Source: Cellulosimicrobium cellulans (GTDB taxonomy: Bacteria; Actinomycetota; Actinomycetes; Actinomycetales; Cellulomonadaceae). From it: DNA of 64,000 bases. The stretch spans positions 1,028,165-1,092,164 of the forward strand of contig NZ_JAMXST010000001.1 in assembly GCF_024124905.1 (NCBI RefSeq). Reading direction: 5' to 3'. A program made the translations under genes and the position numbers. Positions 57,475 through 64,000 of this stretch are shown here, piece by piece; the stretch's first letter is position 1, and each line of letters starts with the position of its first letter. The notes beneath the pieces were generated by a model. The model saw only the letters and a program-made list of their open reading frames with translations. It did not search any database and had not been told where the DNA came from.

Positions 57475-57843
57475 TCAGCTCCCTCGATAGGTCGAGTAGG
57501 CGAACGGGCTGAGCAGGACGGGGACGTGGTAGTGCTGCTCAGCGCTCGCCACCCGGAAGACGATGACGACCTCCGGGTAGAAGGACACGGTGTCTCGCCG
57601 GTCGAAGTACTCGCCCGTGTCGAACACGAGCCGGTACGTACCGGGGACGAGGGTCTCGGGCCCGAGCTGGGGCACGCGACCGTCGTCGTTCGTGCGGGAG
57701 GACGCCACCAGGGACCAGCCCTGCCCCGTCGTCCTGTCCGCGATCTCCGGAGCCGCCTCCAGGCGGACGGCGATCCCCTCGGCGGGCCTACCGCTGGCCG
57801 CGTCGAGTACGTGCGTGGTGATGTGGCTGGCGTGGGTGCTCAT
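57475..57843 (-). CDS. uraH: 5-hydroxyisourate hydrolase
   Basis: This 122-residue transthyretin-like enzyme opens 5-hydroxyisourate. Motifs are HITTHVLDAASGRPA at the N-terminus and HYHVPVLLSPFAYSTYRGS at the end; the terminal YRGS is the family's signature tail. Its ATG overlaps the stop of uraD by four bases (ATGA), giving translational coupling. Confidence 0.96.
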   Translation of the reverse strand: MSTHASHITTHVLDAASGRPAEGIAVRLEAAPEIADRTTGQGWSLVASSRTNDDGRVPQLGPETLVPGTYRLVFDTGEYFDRRDTVSFYPEVVIVFRVASAEQHYHVPVLLSPFAYSTYRGS

Positions 57844-58337
57844 GGTGTCAGCATTCCCTTCAGCCGCAGCGCGGCGATCTCGCGCAGGTTGCGGGCGGCG
57901 TTCGCCCGCTCGGTCTCGGCGTCGTTGCCGCGCCGCTCGGTGAGCTGCTCGAGGATCTCCTCGGCGCTGCGTCCGGCGGCCCGGATGAGGAACACGTGCC
58001 CGAACCGCTCCTCGTACGCGCGGTTGCCGTCGGCGAGCCGACGCGTCACGTCGTCGTCGGAGGTGTCGACGCCGGACTGCTCGGACCGCGACATGCTCGC
58101 GTCCGCGGCGTCCCCCTGCGCACGCTCCCCGATCCGGGGGTGGCGGGAGAGCGCCGCGTCGACCTCGTCGTCCGTCCACGGGTCGGCCGCCGCGAGGGCG
58201 GCCTCGGCCGCGTCCTCGACGGTCGCGTAGGGGCGCCCGTCGGCGACGGCGTCGGCCCAGCGCGTCACGTGCGCGCACGCGAGGAGCGCGTCGCGCGCCG
58301 CCGACGGCGACAACCGGTTGAACTCGTCCAGCGTCAT
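57840..58337 (-). CDS. uraD: 2-oxo-4-hydroxy-4-carboxy-5-ureidoimidazoline decarboxylase
   Basis: This is a 165-residue helical decarboxylase that produces (S)-allantoin from the OHCU intermediate. The catalytic His and partner residues are in ALSRHPRIGERAQGDAA, and AYEERFGHVFLIRAAGRSAEEIL is the second family segment, given here as ERFGHVFLIRAAGRSAEE. It is first in the urate operon. A doubled operator lies upstream in a 354-bp gap. Confidence 0.95.
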   Translation of the reverse strand: MTLDEFNRLSPSAARDALLACAHVTRWADAVADGRPYATVEDAAEAALAAADPWTDDEVDAALSRHPRIGERAQGDAADASMSRSEQSGVDTSDDDVTRRLADGNRAYEERFGHVFLIRAAGRSAEEILEQLTERRGNDAETERANAARNLREIAALRLKGMLTP

Positions 58338-58405
58338 CGCTGCGTGTCCCTCTCGACGTCCGGCCGGTCGGCGGTGCCCGACCTGACCTGGCCTCTACGA
58401 TGTCA

Positions 58406-58441
58406 TTCCACATCTCGGAAGTTTGTTTCCGTCTTATGAAT
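58406..58441. promoter_or_regulatory. Operator pair before the urate operon
   Basis: TTCCACATCTCGGAA at 58406-58420 and a degenerate TTCCGTCTTATGAAT at 58427-58441 start 21 bp apart, as before hyi. An overlapping palindrome, CGGAA-N6-TTCCG (58416-58431), bridges them. The rest of 58338-58691 shows only the terminator at 58631-58660. Confidence 0.75.
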
Positions 58442-58630
58442 GTACGTCGGACGGCTCCGTCATGTCAACCACGGTCCCCCGCCGCCGGGGTCACCGCACG
58501 TCGCTCCGAGGCGGCAGGTGCGACCTCCGCTCACGCGACACGGACTCTCCGCCGAGGGACGACACGGACCGGCTCGCGGAGTCGGCCGGGACGAGACAGA
58601 CCGGGTCGCGGCCTCCCCCGGAGACGACGA

Positions 58631-58660
58631 AGGGCCCGGCAGCAGCTGCTGCCGGGCCCT
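58631..58660 (-). terminator. Terminator after the gat-acetyltransferase operon
   Basis: A perfect 30-bp palindrome with arms AGGGCCCGGCAGCAG and its complement. It is 31 nt past the acetyltransferase stop, on the minus strand, followed by TTCGTCGTC. Confidence 0.85.
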
Positions 58661-58691
58661 CCGGTCGGTCGGACGCGTGGTCTCCCGCCGC

Positions 58692-59297
58692 TCAGGACGT
58701 ACCGAGTCCCGCCCGGAACTCGTCCTCGAGGATGCTCATGACGGTGGCGTCGGCCCAGCCGTCGCCGTCGCGGTAGACGTCGCGCAACCGGCCCTCCTCG
58801 CGGAAGCCCAGCGACTCGTAGAGCATCTGCGCGCGCGGGTTGATGCTCAGCACGTCCAGGCTCACGCGGTGCAGGCGCGGACCTTCGTGCCGGTTCCCGT
58901 CGACGTCGGTCGCGCCCTCGAACGCGAACCGCAGCACCTCGAAGATCGCCTCCCGGCCGTAGCCACGGCCCCGGTAGTTCGGGAGCAGCGCGAGGCGCAG
59001 GTTCGCCGAGCGGGCGTCCTCGTCGAGGTCGTTGAGCACGATCTCGCCGATCATCTCGTCGCTCACGGGCTGACCGTCGCGCACGGCGCCCGCCGTGATG
59101 GCCCAGTCGTACCGGCCCTCACGGTCGCTGATCGTCGCCGACCACGTGTCGATCTGGTCGCGGGTGAACGTCGCCGTCGTCCCCGTGAGCCGGTTCGACT
59201 CCGGGTCCTGCAACGACTCCCACATGCGGTCGGCGTCCCGCGCCTCGATCGGGCGCAGTCGCACCATCTCCCCGAGCAGGACCGGTCCGCGCGTCAC
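58692..59297 (-). CDS. GNAT family N-acetyltransferase (RimJ/RimL type)
   Basis: This 201-residue protein has the RimL-type pattern: GEMVRLRPIEARDADRMW at the N-terminus and a C-terminal acetyl-CoA segment LALLPNYRGRGYGREAIF. A later NPRAQMLYESLGFREEGRLR helix is typical of the family. It may acetylate protein N-termini or other amines. The substrate is unknown. The GTG at 59297 starts 4 nt after the gatB stop, so it is likely translated with gatB. Confidence 0.85.
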   Translation of the reverse strand: MTRGPVLLGEMVRLRPIEARDADRMWESLQDPESNRLTGTTATFTRDQIDTWSATISDREGRYDWAITAGAVRDGQPVSDEMIGEIVLNDLDEDARSANLRLALLPNYRGRGYGREAIFEVLRFAFEGATDVDGNRHEGPRLHRVSLDVLSINPRAQMLYESLGFREEGRLRDVYRDGDGWADATVMSILEDEFRAGLGTS

Positions 59298-59301
59298 GGC
59301 G

Positions 59302-60807
59302 TCAGCCGATCCGCTCGAGGATGAGCTCGCGCACACGACCGGCGTCCGCCTGGCCGCGGGTCGCCTTCATGACCGCACCGATGATCGCGCCGACGGGCCC
59401 GAGATTGCCGCCCCGCACCTTCTCGACGACGTCCGGCTGCGCGGCCAGCGCCTCGTCGATCGCGGCCAGGAGCGCGCCGTCGTCCGACACGACCTCCAGG
59501 CCGCGCGCCGTGACGACGTCCTCCGGCTCCCCCTCGCCGGCGAGGACGCCGTCGAGGACCTGGCGCGCGAGCTTGTCGTTGATCCTGCCCGCGTCGACGA
59601 GCCCCTGCAGCGCCGCGACCTGCGCAGGCGTCACGGGAAGCTGCTCGAGCGCGACCTCGTCCTGCTTCGCGCGACGGGCGAGCTCGCCCATCCACCACTT
59701 GCGCGCACCGGCCGGGCTCGTCCCGGCCGCGACCGTCGCCTCGATGAGGTCGGTCGCACCCGCGTTGACGACGTCCCGCATCTCCGCGTCCGCGTAGCCC
59801 CACTCGCCCTGCAGCCGACGGCGGCGCGCGACCGGAAGCTCCGGCAGCGCGACGCGGATCTCCTCGACCCACTCGCGCGGCGGCGCGACGGGGACCAGAT
59901 CGGGCTCCGGGAAGTACCGGTAGTCCTCGGCGTCGGACTTGACGCGCCCCGACGTCGTGATGCCGGTGTCCTCGTGCCAGTGCCGCGTCTCCTGGATCAC
60001 CGTGCCACCCGCGTCGAGGACGGCGGCCTGGCGCGAGATCTCGTACCGGACCGCGCGCTCCACGGAGCGGAAGGAGTTGACGTTCTTCGTCTCCGTCCGG
60101 GTGCCGAGCGGCGACTCGGGCGTCGGACGCAGCGACAGGTTCACGTCCGCGCGGACGTTGCCGCGCTCCATGCGCGCCTCGGACACGTCGAGGGCCCGGA
60201 AGATGTCGCGCAGCGTCTGCACGTACGCGCGCGCGACCTCGGGGGCCCGGTCGCCCGCACCCGTGATCGGCCGCGTGACGATCTCCACGAGCGGGATGCC
60301 GGCACGGTTGTAGTCGACGAGCGAGTACTCGGCACCGTGGATGCGACCGGTCGCGCCACCCACGTGGGTGTTCTTGCCGGCGTCCTCCTCCATGTGCGCG
60401 CGCTCGATCTCGACGCGGAACACGGTCCCGTCCTCGAGTTCGACGTCGATCCACCCGTCGTACGCGATGGGCTCGTCGTACTGCGACGTCTGGAAGTTCT
60501 TCGGGACGTCCGGGTAGAAGTAGTTCTTGCGCGCGAACCGGCAGGTCTCGGCGATCTGGCAGTTCAGCGCGAGGCCGATGCGGATCGCGTACTCGACGGC
60601 CTTGCCGTTGACGACCGGCAGCGCGCCCGGCAGCCCGAGCGAGACCGGGGTGACCTGGGTGTTCGGCTCGGCGCCGAAGCTCACCTCGGCGGGGCAGAAC
60701 ATCTTGGTCAGCGTGCCGAGCTCGACGTGCACCTCGATCCCGATGACGGGGTCGTAGCGGCGCGTGGCGTCGGCGTAGTCGACGAGGTCGACGGTCGTGG
60801 CGGTCAT
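59302..60807 (-). CDS. gatB: Asp-tRNA(Asn)/Glu-tRNA(Gln) amidotransferase subunit B
   Basis: This 501-residue subunit binds mischarged Glu-tRNA(Gln) or Asp-tRNA(Asn) and activates the carboxylate. Typical segments are [20 protein letters not shown] and [20 protein letters not shown]. The C-terminal tail domain (about the last 130 residues) contacts tRNA. The ATG overlaps the gatA stop by four bases. The gene follows gatA in the gatCAB operon. Confidence 0.96.
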   Translation of the reverse strand: MTATTVDLVDYADATRRYDPVIGIEVHVELGTLTKMFCPAEVSFGAEPNTQVTPVSLGLPGALPVVNGKAVEYAIRIGLALNCQIAETCRFARKNYFYPDVPKNFQTSQYDEPIAYDGWIDVELEDGTVFRVEIERAHMEEDAGKNTHVGGATGRIHGAEYSLVDYNRAGIPLVEIVTRPITGAGDRAPEVARAYVQTLRDIFRALDVSEARMERGNVRADVNLSLRPTPESPLGTRTETKNVNSFRSVERAVRYEISRQAAVLDAGGTVIQETRHWHEDTGITTSGRVKSDAEDYRYFPEPDLVPVAPPREWVEEIRVALPELPVARRRRLQGEWGYADAEMRDVVNAGATDLIEATVAAGTSPAGARKWWMGELARRAKQDEVALEQLPVTPAQVAALQGLVDAGRINDKLARQVLDGVLAGEGEPEDVVTARGLEVVSDDGALLAAIDEALAAQPDVVEKVRGGNLGPVGAIIGAVMKATRGQADAGRVRELILERIG

Positions 60808-62345
60808 CCGACCTGGCCTTCCTTCTCGATGGTGGCCGTGGGCAGCGCCGGAGCACGGTCGAGCAGCGGCCCGCCCCACGCGGTGAGGAGCGCGGACTCG
60901 AGCGCGGCACCCACCCGGTACATGCGGTCGTCCGCCTTGGCCGGCGCGAGGATCTGGAACCCGACGGGCAGGCCGTCGTCCGACAGGCCCGACGGCACCG
61001 ACATCCCCGGGACCCCCGCGAGGTTCGCGGGGATGGTCGCGACGTCGTTGAGGTACATCGCGAGCGGGTCGTCGAGCTTCTCGCCGAACCGGAACGCCGT
61101 GGTCGGCGCCGTCGGCGAGACGAGCACGTCCGCCTGCTCGAAGGCCGCGGCGAAGTCGCGCTGGATGAGCGTGCGGACCTTCTGCGCGCTGCCGTAGTAG
61201 GCGTCGTAGTAGCCCGCCGACAGGGCGTACGTGCCGAGGATGATGCGGCGCTTCACCTCGTCGCCGAACCCGGCGCCGCGCGTCGCGGCCATGACGCGCT
61301 CTGCGGTCACGGGGCCCTCCTCGGGCTCCACGCGCAGGCCGAAGCGCATCCCGTCGAACTTCGCGAGGTTGCTCGACGCCTCCGACGGCATGATCAGGTA
61401 GTACGCGCCGAGCGCGTACTCGAAGTGCGGGCAGGACACCTCGACGATCTCCGCGCCCAGGCCGCGCAGGAGGTCGAGCGACTGCGCGAACCGCGCGCTC
61501 ACGCCCTCCTGGTAGCCCTCGCCGTTGAGCTCCTTGACGACGCCGACGCGCACTCCCGAGAGGTCGCCCGTCGCACCCTGGACCGCGGCGTCGACGAGCG
61601 CCGGCCCACGACCGGGGATCGACGTCGAGTCACGCGGGTCGTAGCCGCCGATGAGCTCGTGGAGCAGCGCGGAGTCGAGCACGGTGCGCGTGACGGGGCC
61701 GGCCTGGTCCAGCGACGACGCCATCGCGATGAGGCCGTAGCGCGAGACGCCGCCGTACGTGGGCTTCACGCCGACGGTGCCGGTGACGGCACCCGGCTGG
61801 CGGATCGAGCCACCCGTGTCCGTGCCGATCGCGAGCGGCGCCTCGAACGCGGCGACCGCCGCCGCGGAACCGCCACCCGAACCACCGGGGATCCGGTCGA
61901 GGTCCCACGGGTTGCGCGTGTTGCCGAAGGCCGAGTGCTCGGTCGACGAGCCCATCGCGAACTCGTCCATGTTCGTCTTGCCGAGGATCGGCAGCCCGGC
62001 GGCACGGATCTTCTCGACAAGCGTCGCGTCGTACGGCGGCACCCACCCCTCGAGGATCTTCGAGCCGGCCGTCGTGGGCATGCCCTTCGTGACGACGACG
62101 TCCTTCACGGCGATCGGCACGCCCGCCAGCGGGTGCAGCTCCTCACCGGCCACGCGCCGCTCGTCGACGGAGCGCGCCGTCGCGAGCGCCTCCTCCGCGT
62201 TCACGTGCAGGAACGCGTTCACCGCACCGTCGACCGCGGCGATCCGGTCCAGGTGCGCCTGCGTCGCCTCGACGCTCGAGAAGTCCCGGGCGGTCAGCCC
62301 CTCCGCCAGCTCCGCGGCGGACAGCCTGGTCAGGTCCTCGCTCAT
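60804..62345 (-). CDS. gatA: Asp-tRNA(Asn)/Glu-tRNA(Gln) amidotransferase subunit A
   Basis: This 513-residue amidase-signature subunit hydrolyses glutamine to supply ammonia. The catalytic Ser-cisSer-Lys elements are the Lys in VAVKDVVVT and the serines in [16 protein letters not shown], with [12 protein letters not shown] before them. Length is normal. The start codon overlaps neither neighbour; it lies 1 nt after the gatC stop. Confidence 0.96.
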   Translation of the reverse strand: MSEDLTRLSAAELAEGLTARDFSSVEATQAHLDRIAAVDGAVNAFLHVNAEEALATARSVDERRVAGEELHPLAGVPIAVKDVVVTKGMPTTAGSKILEGWVPPYDATLVEKIRAAGLPILGKTNMDEFAMGSSTEHSAFGNTRNPWDLDRIPGGSGGGSAAAVAAFEAPLAIGTDTGGSIRQPGAVTGTVGVKPTYGGVSRYGLIAMASSLDQAGPVTRTVLDSALLHELIGGYDPRDSTSIPGRGPALVDAAVQGATGDLSGVRVGVVKELNGEGYQEGVSARFAQSLDLLRGLGAEIVEVSCPHFEYALGAYYLIMPSEASSNLAKFDGMRFGLRVEPEEGPVTAERVMAATRGAGFGDEVKRRIILGTYALSAGYYDAYYGSAQKVRTLIQRDFAAAFEQADVLVSPTAPTTAFRFGEKLDDPLAMYLNDVATIPANLAGVPGMSVPSGLSDDGLPVGFQILAPAKADDRMYRVGAALESALLTAWGGPLLDRAPALPTATIEKEGQVG

Positions 62346-62346
62346 C

Positions 62347-62643
62347 TCACTCCTCCCCGAGGATCTGCGGGACGGCGAAGCGCCCGTCCTCGGCCGACGG
62401 CGCCGCGGCGAGGACGTCCTCGACCGGCAGCGGCGGCTCGGGGACGTCGTCCCGGAAGACGTTGGTCATCGGGAGCGGGTGGCTCGTCGCGGGGACGTCG
62501 GGCGTCGCGACCTCGCTGACCTTGGCGATGGCGTCGACGATCACGTCGAGCTCGCCGGAGAGCCGGTCCAGCTCCTCGGGTCGCAGATCGATGCGGGCCA
62601 GCGCGGCGACGCGCGCGACCTCGTCACGGGAGATGGTGGACAT
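62347..62643 (-). CDS. gatC: Asp-tRNA(Asn)/Glu-tRNA(Gln) amidotransferase subunit C
   Basis: This 98-residue subunit stabilises the GatA-GatB pair. It starts [19 protein letters not shown], with the typical [18 protein letters not shown] and [10 protein letters not shown] end. ATG 62643 is chosen; an in-frame ATG at 62652 is possible, and neither has a strong ribosome site. It is the first gene of the operon. Confidence 0.93.
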   Translation of the reverse strand: MSTISRDEVARVAALARIDLRPEELDRLSGELDVIVDAIAKVSEVATPDVPATSHPLPMTNVFRDDVPEPPLPVEDVLAAAPSAEDGRFAVPQILGEE

Positions 62644-62773
62644 GGTCGCCATTCTAGTGGGGCCCGACGCCCTGCCCACCGCGCCCCCAGCCCTCCCGCC
62701 ACACGGGCGCGACCGAGCCCGCCCCGCCAAAGAGAGCCCAGCCGCACGAGGCCCGACCGCGGCCCCGAGATGG

Positions 62774-62911
62774 ACCCACGGTCACGCGAGACAGAACAGT
62801 GGACGCGCGAGGTAGAGCCATGGACGCGCGAGGCAGAGCCATGGTCACGCGAGGTAGAGCCATAGTCGCGCGAGGCAGAGCCATGGTCATGCGAGATAGA
62901 TCCGTGGTCCG
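62774..62911. repeat. Array of the 21-bp dispersed repeat (inverse orientation)
   Basis: About six and a half tandem units, each of the form AGAGCCATGGTCACGCGAGG plus one base, run from 62774 to 62911 with 1-5 differences between neighbours. The orientation is opposite to the array at 63694-63840. Read in one frame it would encode short Arg/Ala repeats, but the unit sequence also occurs in intergenic hairpins, so no protein is proposed. Confidence 0.85.
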
Positions 62912-63181
62912 GATTCATGCTCGCGGAGCCCGCTCCGCGGTGCTGCTCGGCCTCGGGCCCGCCGGGGCCGAGTCTGCGAGCCGGGTCCGCCATGCTCGGG
63001 CCGCGGTGCTCGGGGCCGCGAGTCGGCTGCGCGGTGCGGGCGGGCTCGATGCTCGGGTCTGCGGCGCCGTCGCCCCGGCCCTCCGGCCGTGGGCCCTGGA
63101 AGCGCCGCTCTGACGCCCCTACGCCTCCGAGCCCACCCCCACCGCTCGGCCGTCGGCCCACGATGGCCCGGGGACCAGCCA

Positions 63182-63241
63182 ACCAGGCGGTCCTGGCAGC
63201 CCGACCAGCCGACCAGGCGGTCCTAGCAGTCCGACCAGGCG
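63182..63241. repeat. 30-bp tandem repeat, two copies
   Basis: Two copies (63182-63211 and 63212-63241) of a unit beginning ACCAGGCGGTCCTGGCAGCC agree at 27 of 30 positions. Confidence 0.85.
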
Positions 63242-63562
63242 ACCATGGCGCTTCAGAAACCCAAGACGAACCGAGACCGCCTGCTCGCGGAGGCCTCGCG
63301 ACAAACCCGGTGTGGCCTCGCCGGGATTCGGCGCACGAAGGTCGCGACGACCGGGTTGACTGGCGACCGTGTCGCGACCACAGCCCTGGCCCGACGTCGG
63401 GCACCAGCGGCGCCACCGCAACTCGCCGAATGCAGCGTGCGCCGCGCGGACCTGCTGCGGCTTCACGCGGCATGCGTACGCAGCGGCGGGAACGTGCCGG
63501 CGACACCGGCACCGCGGGCGGTCGCCCAGGTGAGCGACGACGAAGGCGAGACGACGTCGGGC

Positions 63563-63654
63563 GGGGTGGGTGGTGGTGCCGCGTCGTGGTCGGGCCTGGC
63601 GGGAGCCGCGAGGAACGAGCGGCGGATGGAAGACGCGGCACCACCACCCACCCC
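63563..63654. repeat. Perfect 23-bp inverted repeat with 46-nt loop
   Basis: The arms 63563-63585 and 63632-63654 (starting GGGGTGGGTGGTGG on the left) are perfect reverse complements. No gene is assigned here. It could form a large hairpin or mark the ends of a small inserted element. Confidence 0.8.
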
Positions 63655-63693
63655 GACCACCCCAAGCAACCACACGCCGTCGAACACAGAAGA

Positions 63694-63840
63694 ACCAGGG
63701 CTCTACCTCGCGCTACCAGGGCTCTACCTGGAGCGACCAGGGCTCTACCTCGACCGACCAGGGCTCTACCTCGCGTGACCGTGGCTCTACCTGGCGTGGC
63801 CGGGTTCTGTCTTGCGGGAGTGGGGTTCGGTCCTTGGGCG
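63694..63840. repeat. Array of the 21-bp dispersed repeat (forward orientation)
   Basis: Five clear units (63694, 63715, 63736, 63757, 63778) of the form ACCAGGGCTCTACCTCGCGC plus one base, then two degenerate ones to 63840. It ends 19 bp before the rRNA terminator hairpin. Confidence 0.88.
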
Positions 63841-63858
63841 TGTTGGGGTCTGGAAATG

Positions 63859-63892
63859 CCGAAGGCCCACCCCGTGTGGGGTGGGCCTTCGG
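63859..63892 (-). terminator. Terminator of the rRNA operon
   Basis: A 15-bp perfect stem, CCGAAGGCCCACCCC/GGGGTGGGCCTTCGG, with a 4-nt loop, 9 nt past the 5S rRNA 3' end on the minus strand. Confidence 0.88.
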
Positions 63893-63901
63893 TGAAGGGT
63901 T

Positions 63902-64000
63902 GTCCGGCGGCGTCCTACTCTCCCACCCCGTCTCCAGGGCAGTACCATCGGCGCTGAAGGGCTTAGCTTCCGGGTTCGGTATGGGACCGGGCGTTTCCCC
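63902..64000 (-). rRNA. rrf: 5S ribosomal RNA (3' part; 5' end beyond window)
   Basis: Read on the minus strand, the sequence begins GGGGAAACGCCCGGTCCCAT, then contains ACCGAACCCGGAAGCTAAGC and GCGCCGATGGTACTGC, and ends GGACGCCGCCGGACA. All are diagnostic of actinobacterial 5S rRNA. About 20 nt of the 5' end lie beyond the window. The 16S and 23S genes must lie upstream on the minus strand, outside this window. The exact 3' end is uncertain by a few bases. Confidence 0.96.

Larger units (their letters stand above)
62912..63693. other. Stretch without a convincing gene, between two oppositely oriented repeat arrays
   Basis: Several open frames cross this 0.8-kb stretch on both strands, but each is rich in Arg, Pro and Gly and shows no recognisable domain. 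They also contain repeated stretches. It holds a 30-bp tandem repeat (63182-63241), a 23-bp inverted repeat (63563-63654) and a 9-bp inverted repeat GGTCGCGAC/GTCGCGACC (63340-63379). It may be decayed or mobile-derived sequence. Confidence 0.5.

Noticed and set aside
62541..63665. Reverse-strand open frame of 374 codons covering the repeat array
   Set aside because: It encodes repeated HGS-type blocks from the 21-bp array and overlaps gatC in a wrong frame, so it is not supported as a gene.
63245..63778. Forward open frame of 177 codons ending in a GLYLA-type repeat
   Set aside because: The first two thirds show no domain and the end is translated minisatellite; a real small protein is not excluded but not supported.
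62774..63840. CRISPR array
   Set aside because: Units are directly adjacent without unique spacers, diverge from one another and have no cas genes nearby; this is a minisatellite.

Overview
This is a very GC-rich chromosomal segment of an actinobacterium. The closest fit is a Micrococcales/Promicromonosporaceae organism such as Cellulosimicrobium or a relative. That placement is inferred from GC content, frequent GTG starts, the gene repertoire (GH92 and GH13 glycosidases, DUF3516 helicase, GatCAB, an actinobacterial-type ilvBNC operon) and the 5S rRNA at the right edge. No single marker was used to fix the genus.

Layout. 1-11.3 kb: a secreted GH92 mannosidase (cut by the window edge), an RNA helicase, small metabolic enzymes, two acetyltransferases, a VIT-family transporter, a tRNA-editing protein, a YggS-type PLP protein and a lipoate ligase. 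11.3-23.2 kb: branched-chain amino acid (BCAA) synthesis, with cimA, ilvE, leuB and ilvBNC. cimA and ilvB are each preceded by a short peptide rich in Leu/Ile/Val and a Rho-independent terminator, so both look attenuation-controlled. Two ilvD paralogues follow at 35.3-39.7 kb. 23.2-26.2 kb: an alpha-glucosidase and a DUF4037 protein.

26.2-33.7 kb is the most unusual block. It is a tightly coupled operon (OleA-like thiolase, GT2 glycosyltransferase, cytochrome P450, OleC-like AMP-dependent ligase, OleD-like reductase) with a divergent second P450. It resembles the olefin/beta-lactone (Ole) pathway but lacks the beta-lactone decarboxylase OleB and adds oxidation and possibly sugar transfer. The product may therefore be a retained, tailored beta-lactone or a modified olefin.

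33.7-44.8 kb: lipoproteins, a pterin dehydratase-VOC fusion, a DoxX protein, a peptide symporter, a photolyase and an ArsR-SRPBCC pair. 44.8-58.4 kb: a purine (urate/allantoin) to glyoxylate to malate module in three operons, read leftwards (uraD-uraH-uricase; malic enzyme-aceB-DUF6986-allE; hyi-glxR-gcl-allB). A divergent IclR regulator sits among them, and a shared TTCC-N7-GGAA site precedes each operon. 58.7-62.6 kb: an acetyltransferase and the gatCAB operon. 62.6-64 kb: a 1.2-kb stretch without a convincing gene, carrying minisatellite arrays, then a terminator and the 3' end of a 5S rRNA gene. The rest of that rRNA operon lies beyond the window.

A 21-bp minisatellite-like unit (core GGGCTCTACCTCGCG) recurs at five intergenic places. 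At two convergent gene ends, paired inverted units form long hairpins and also supply the TAG stop codon of the upstream gene.
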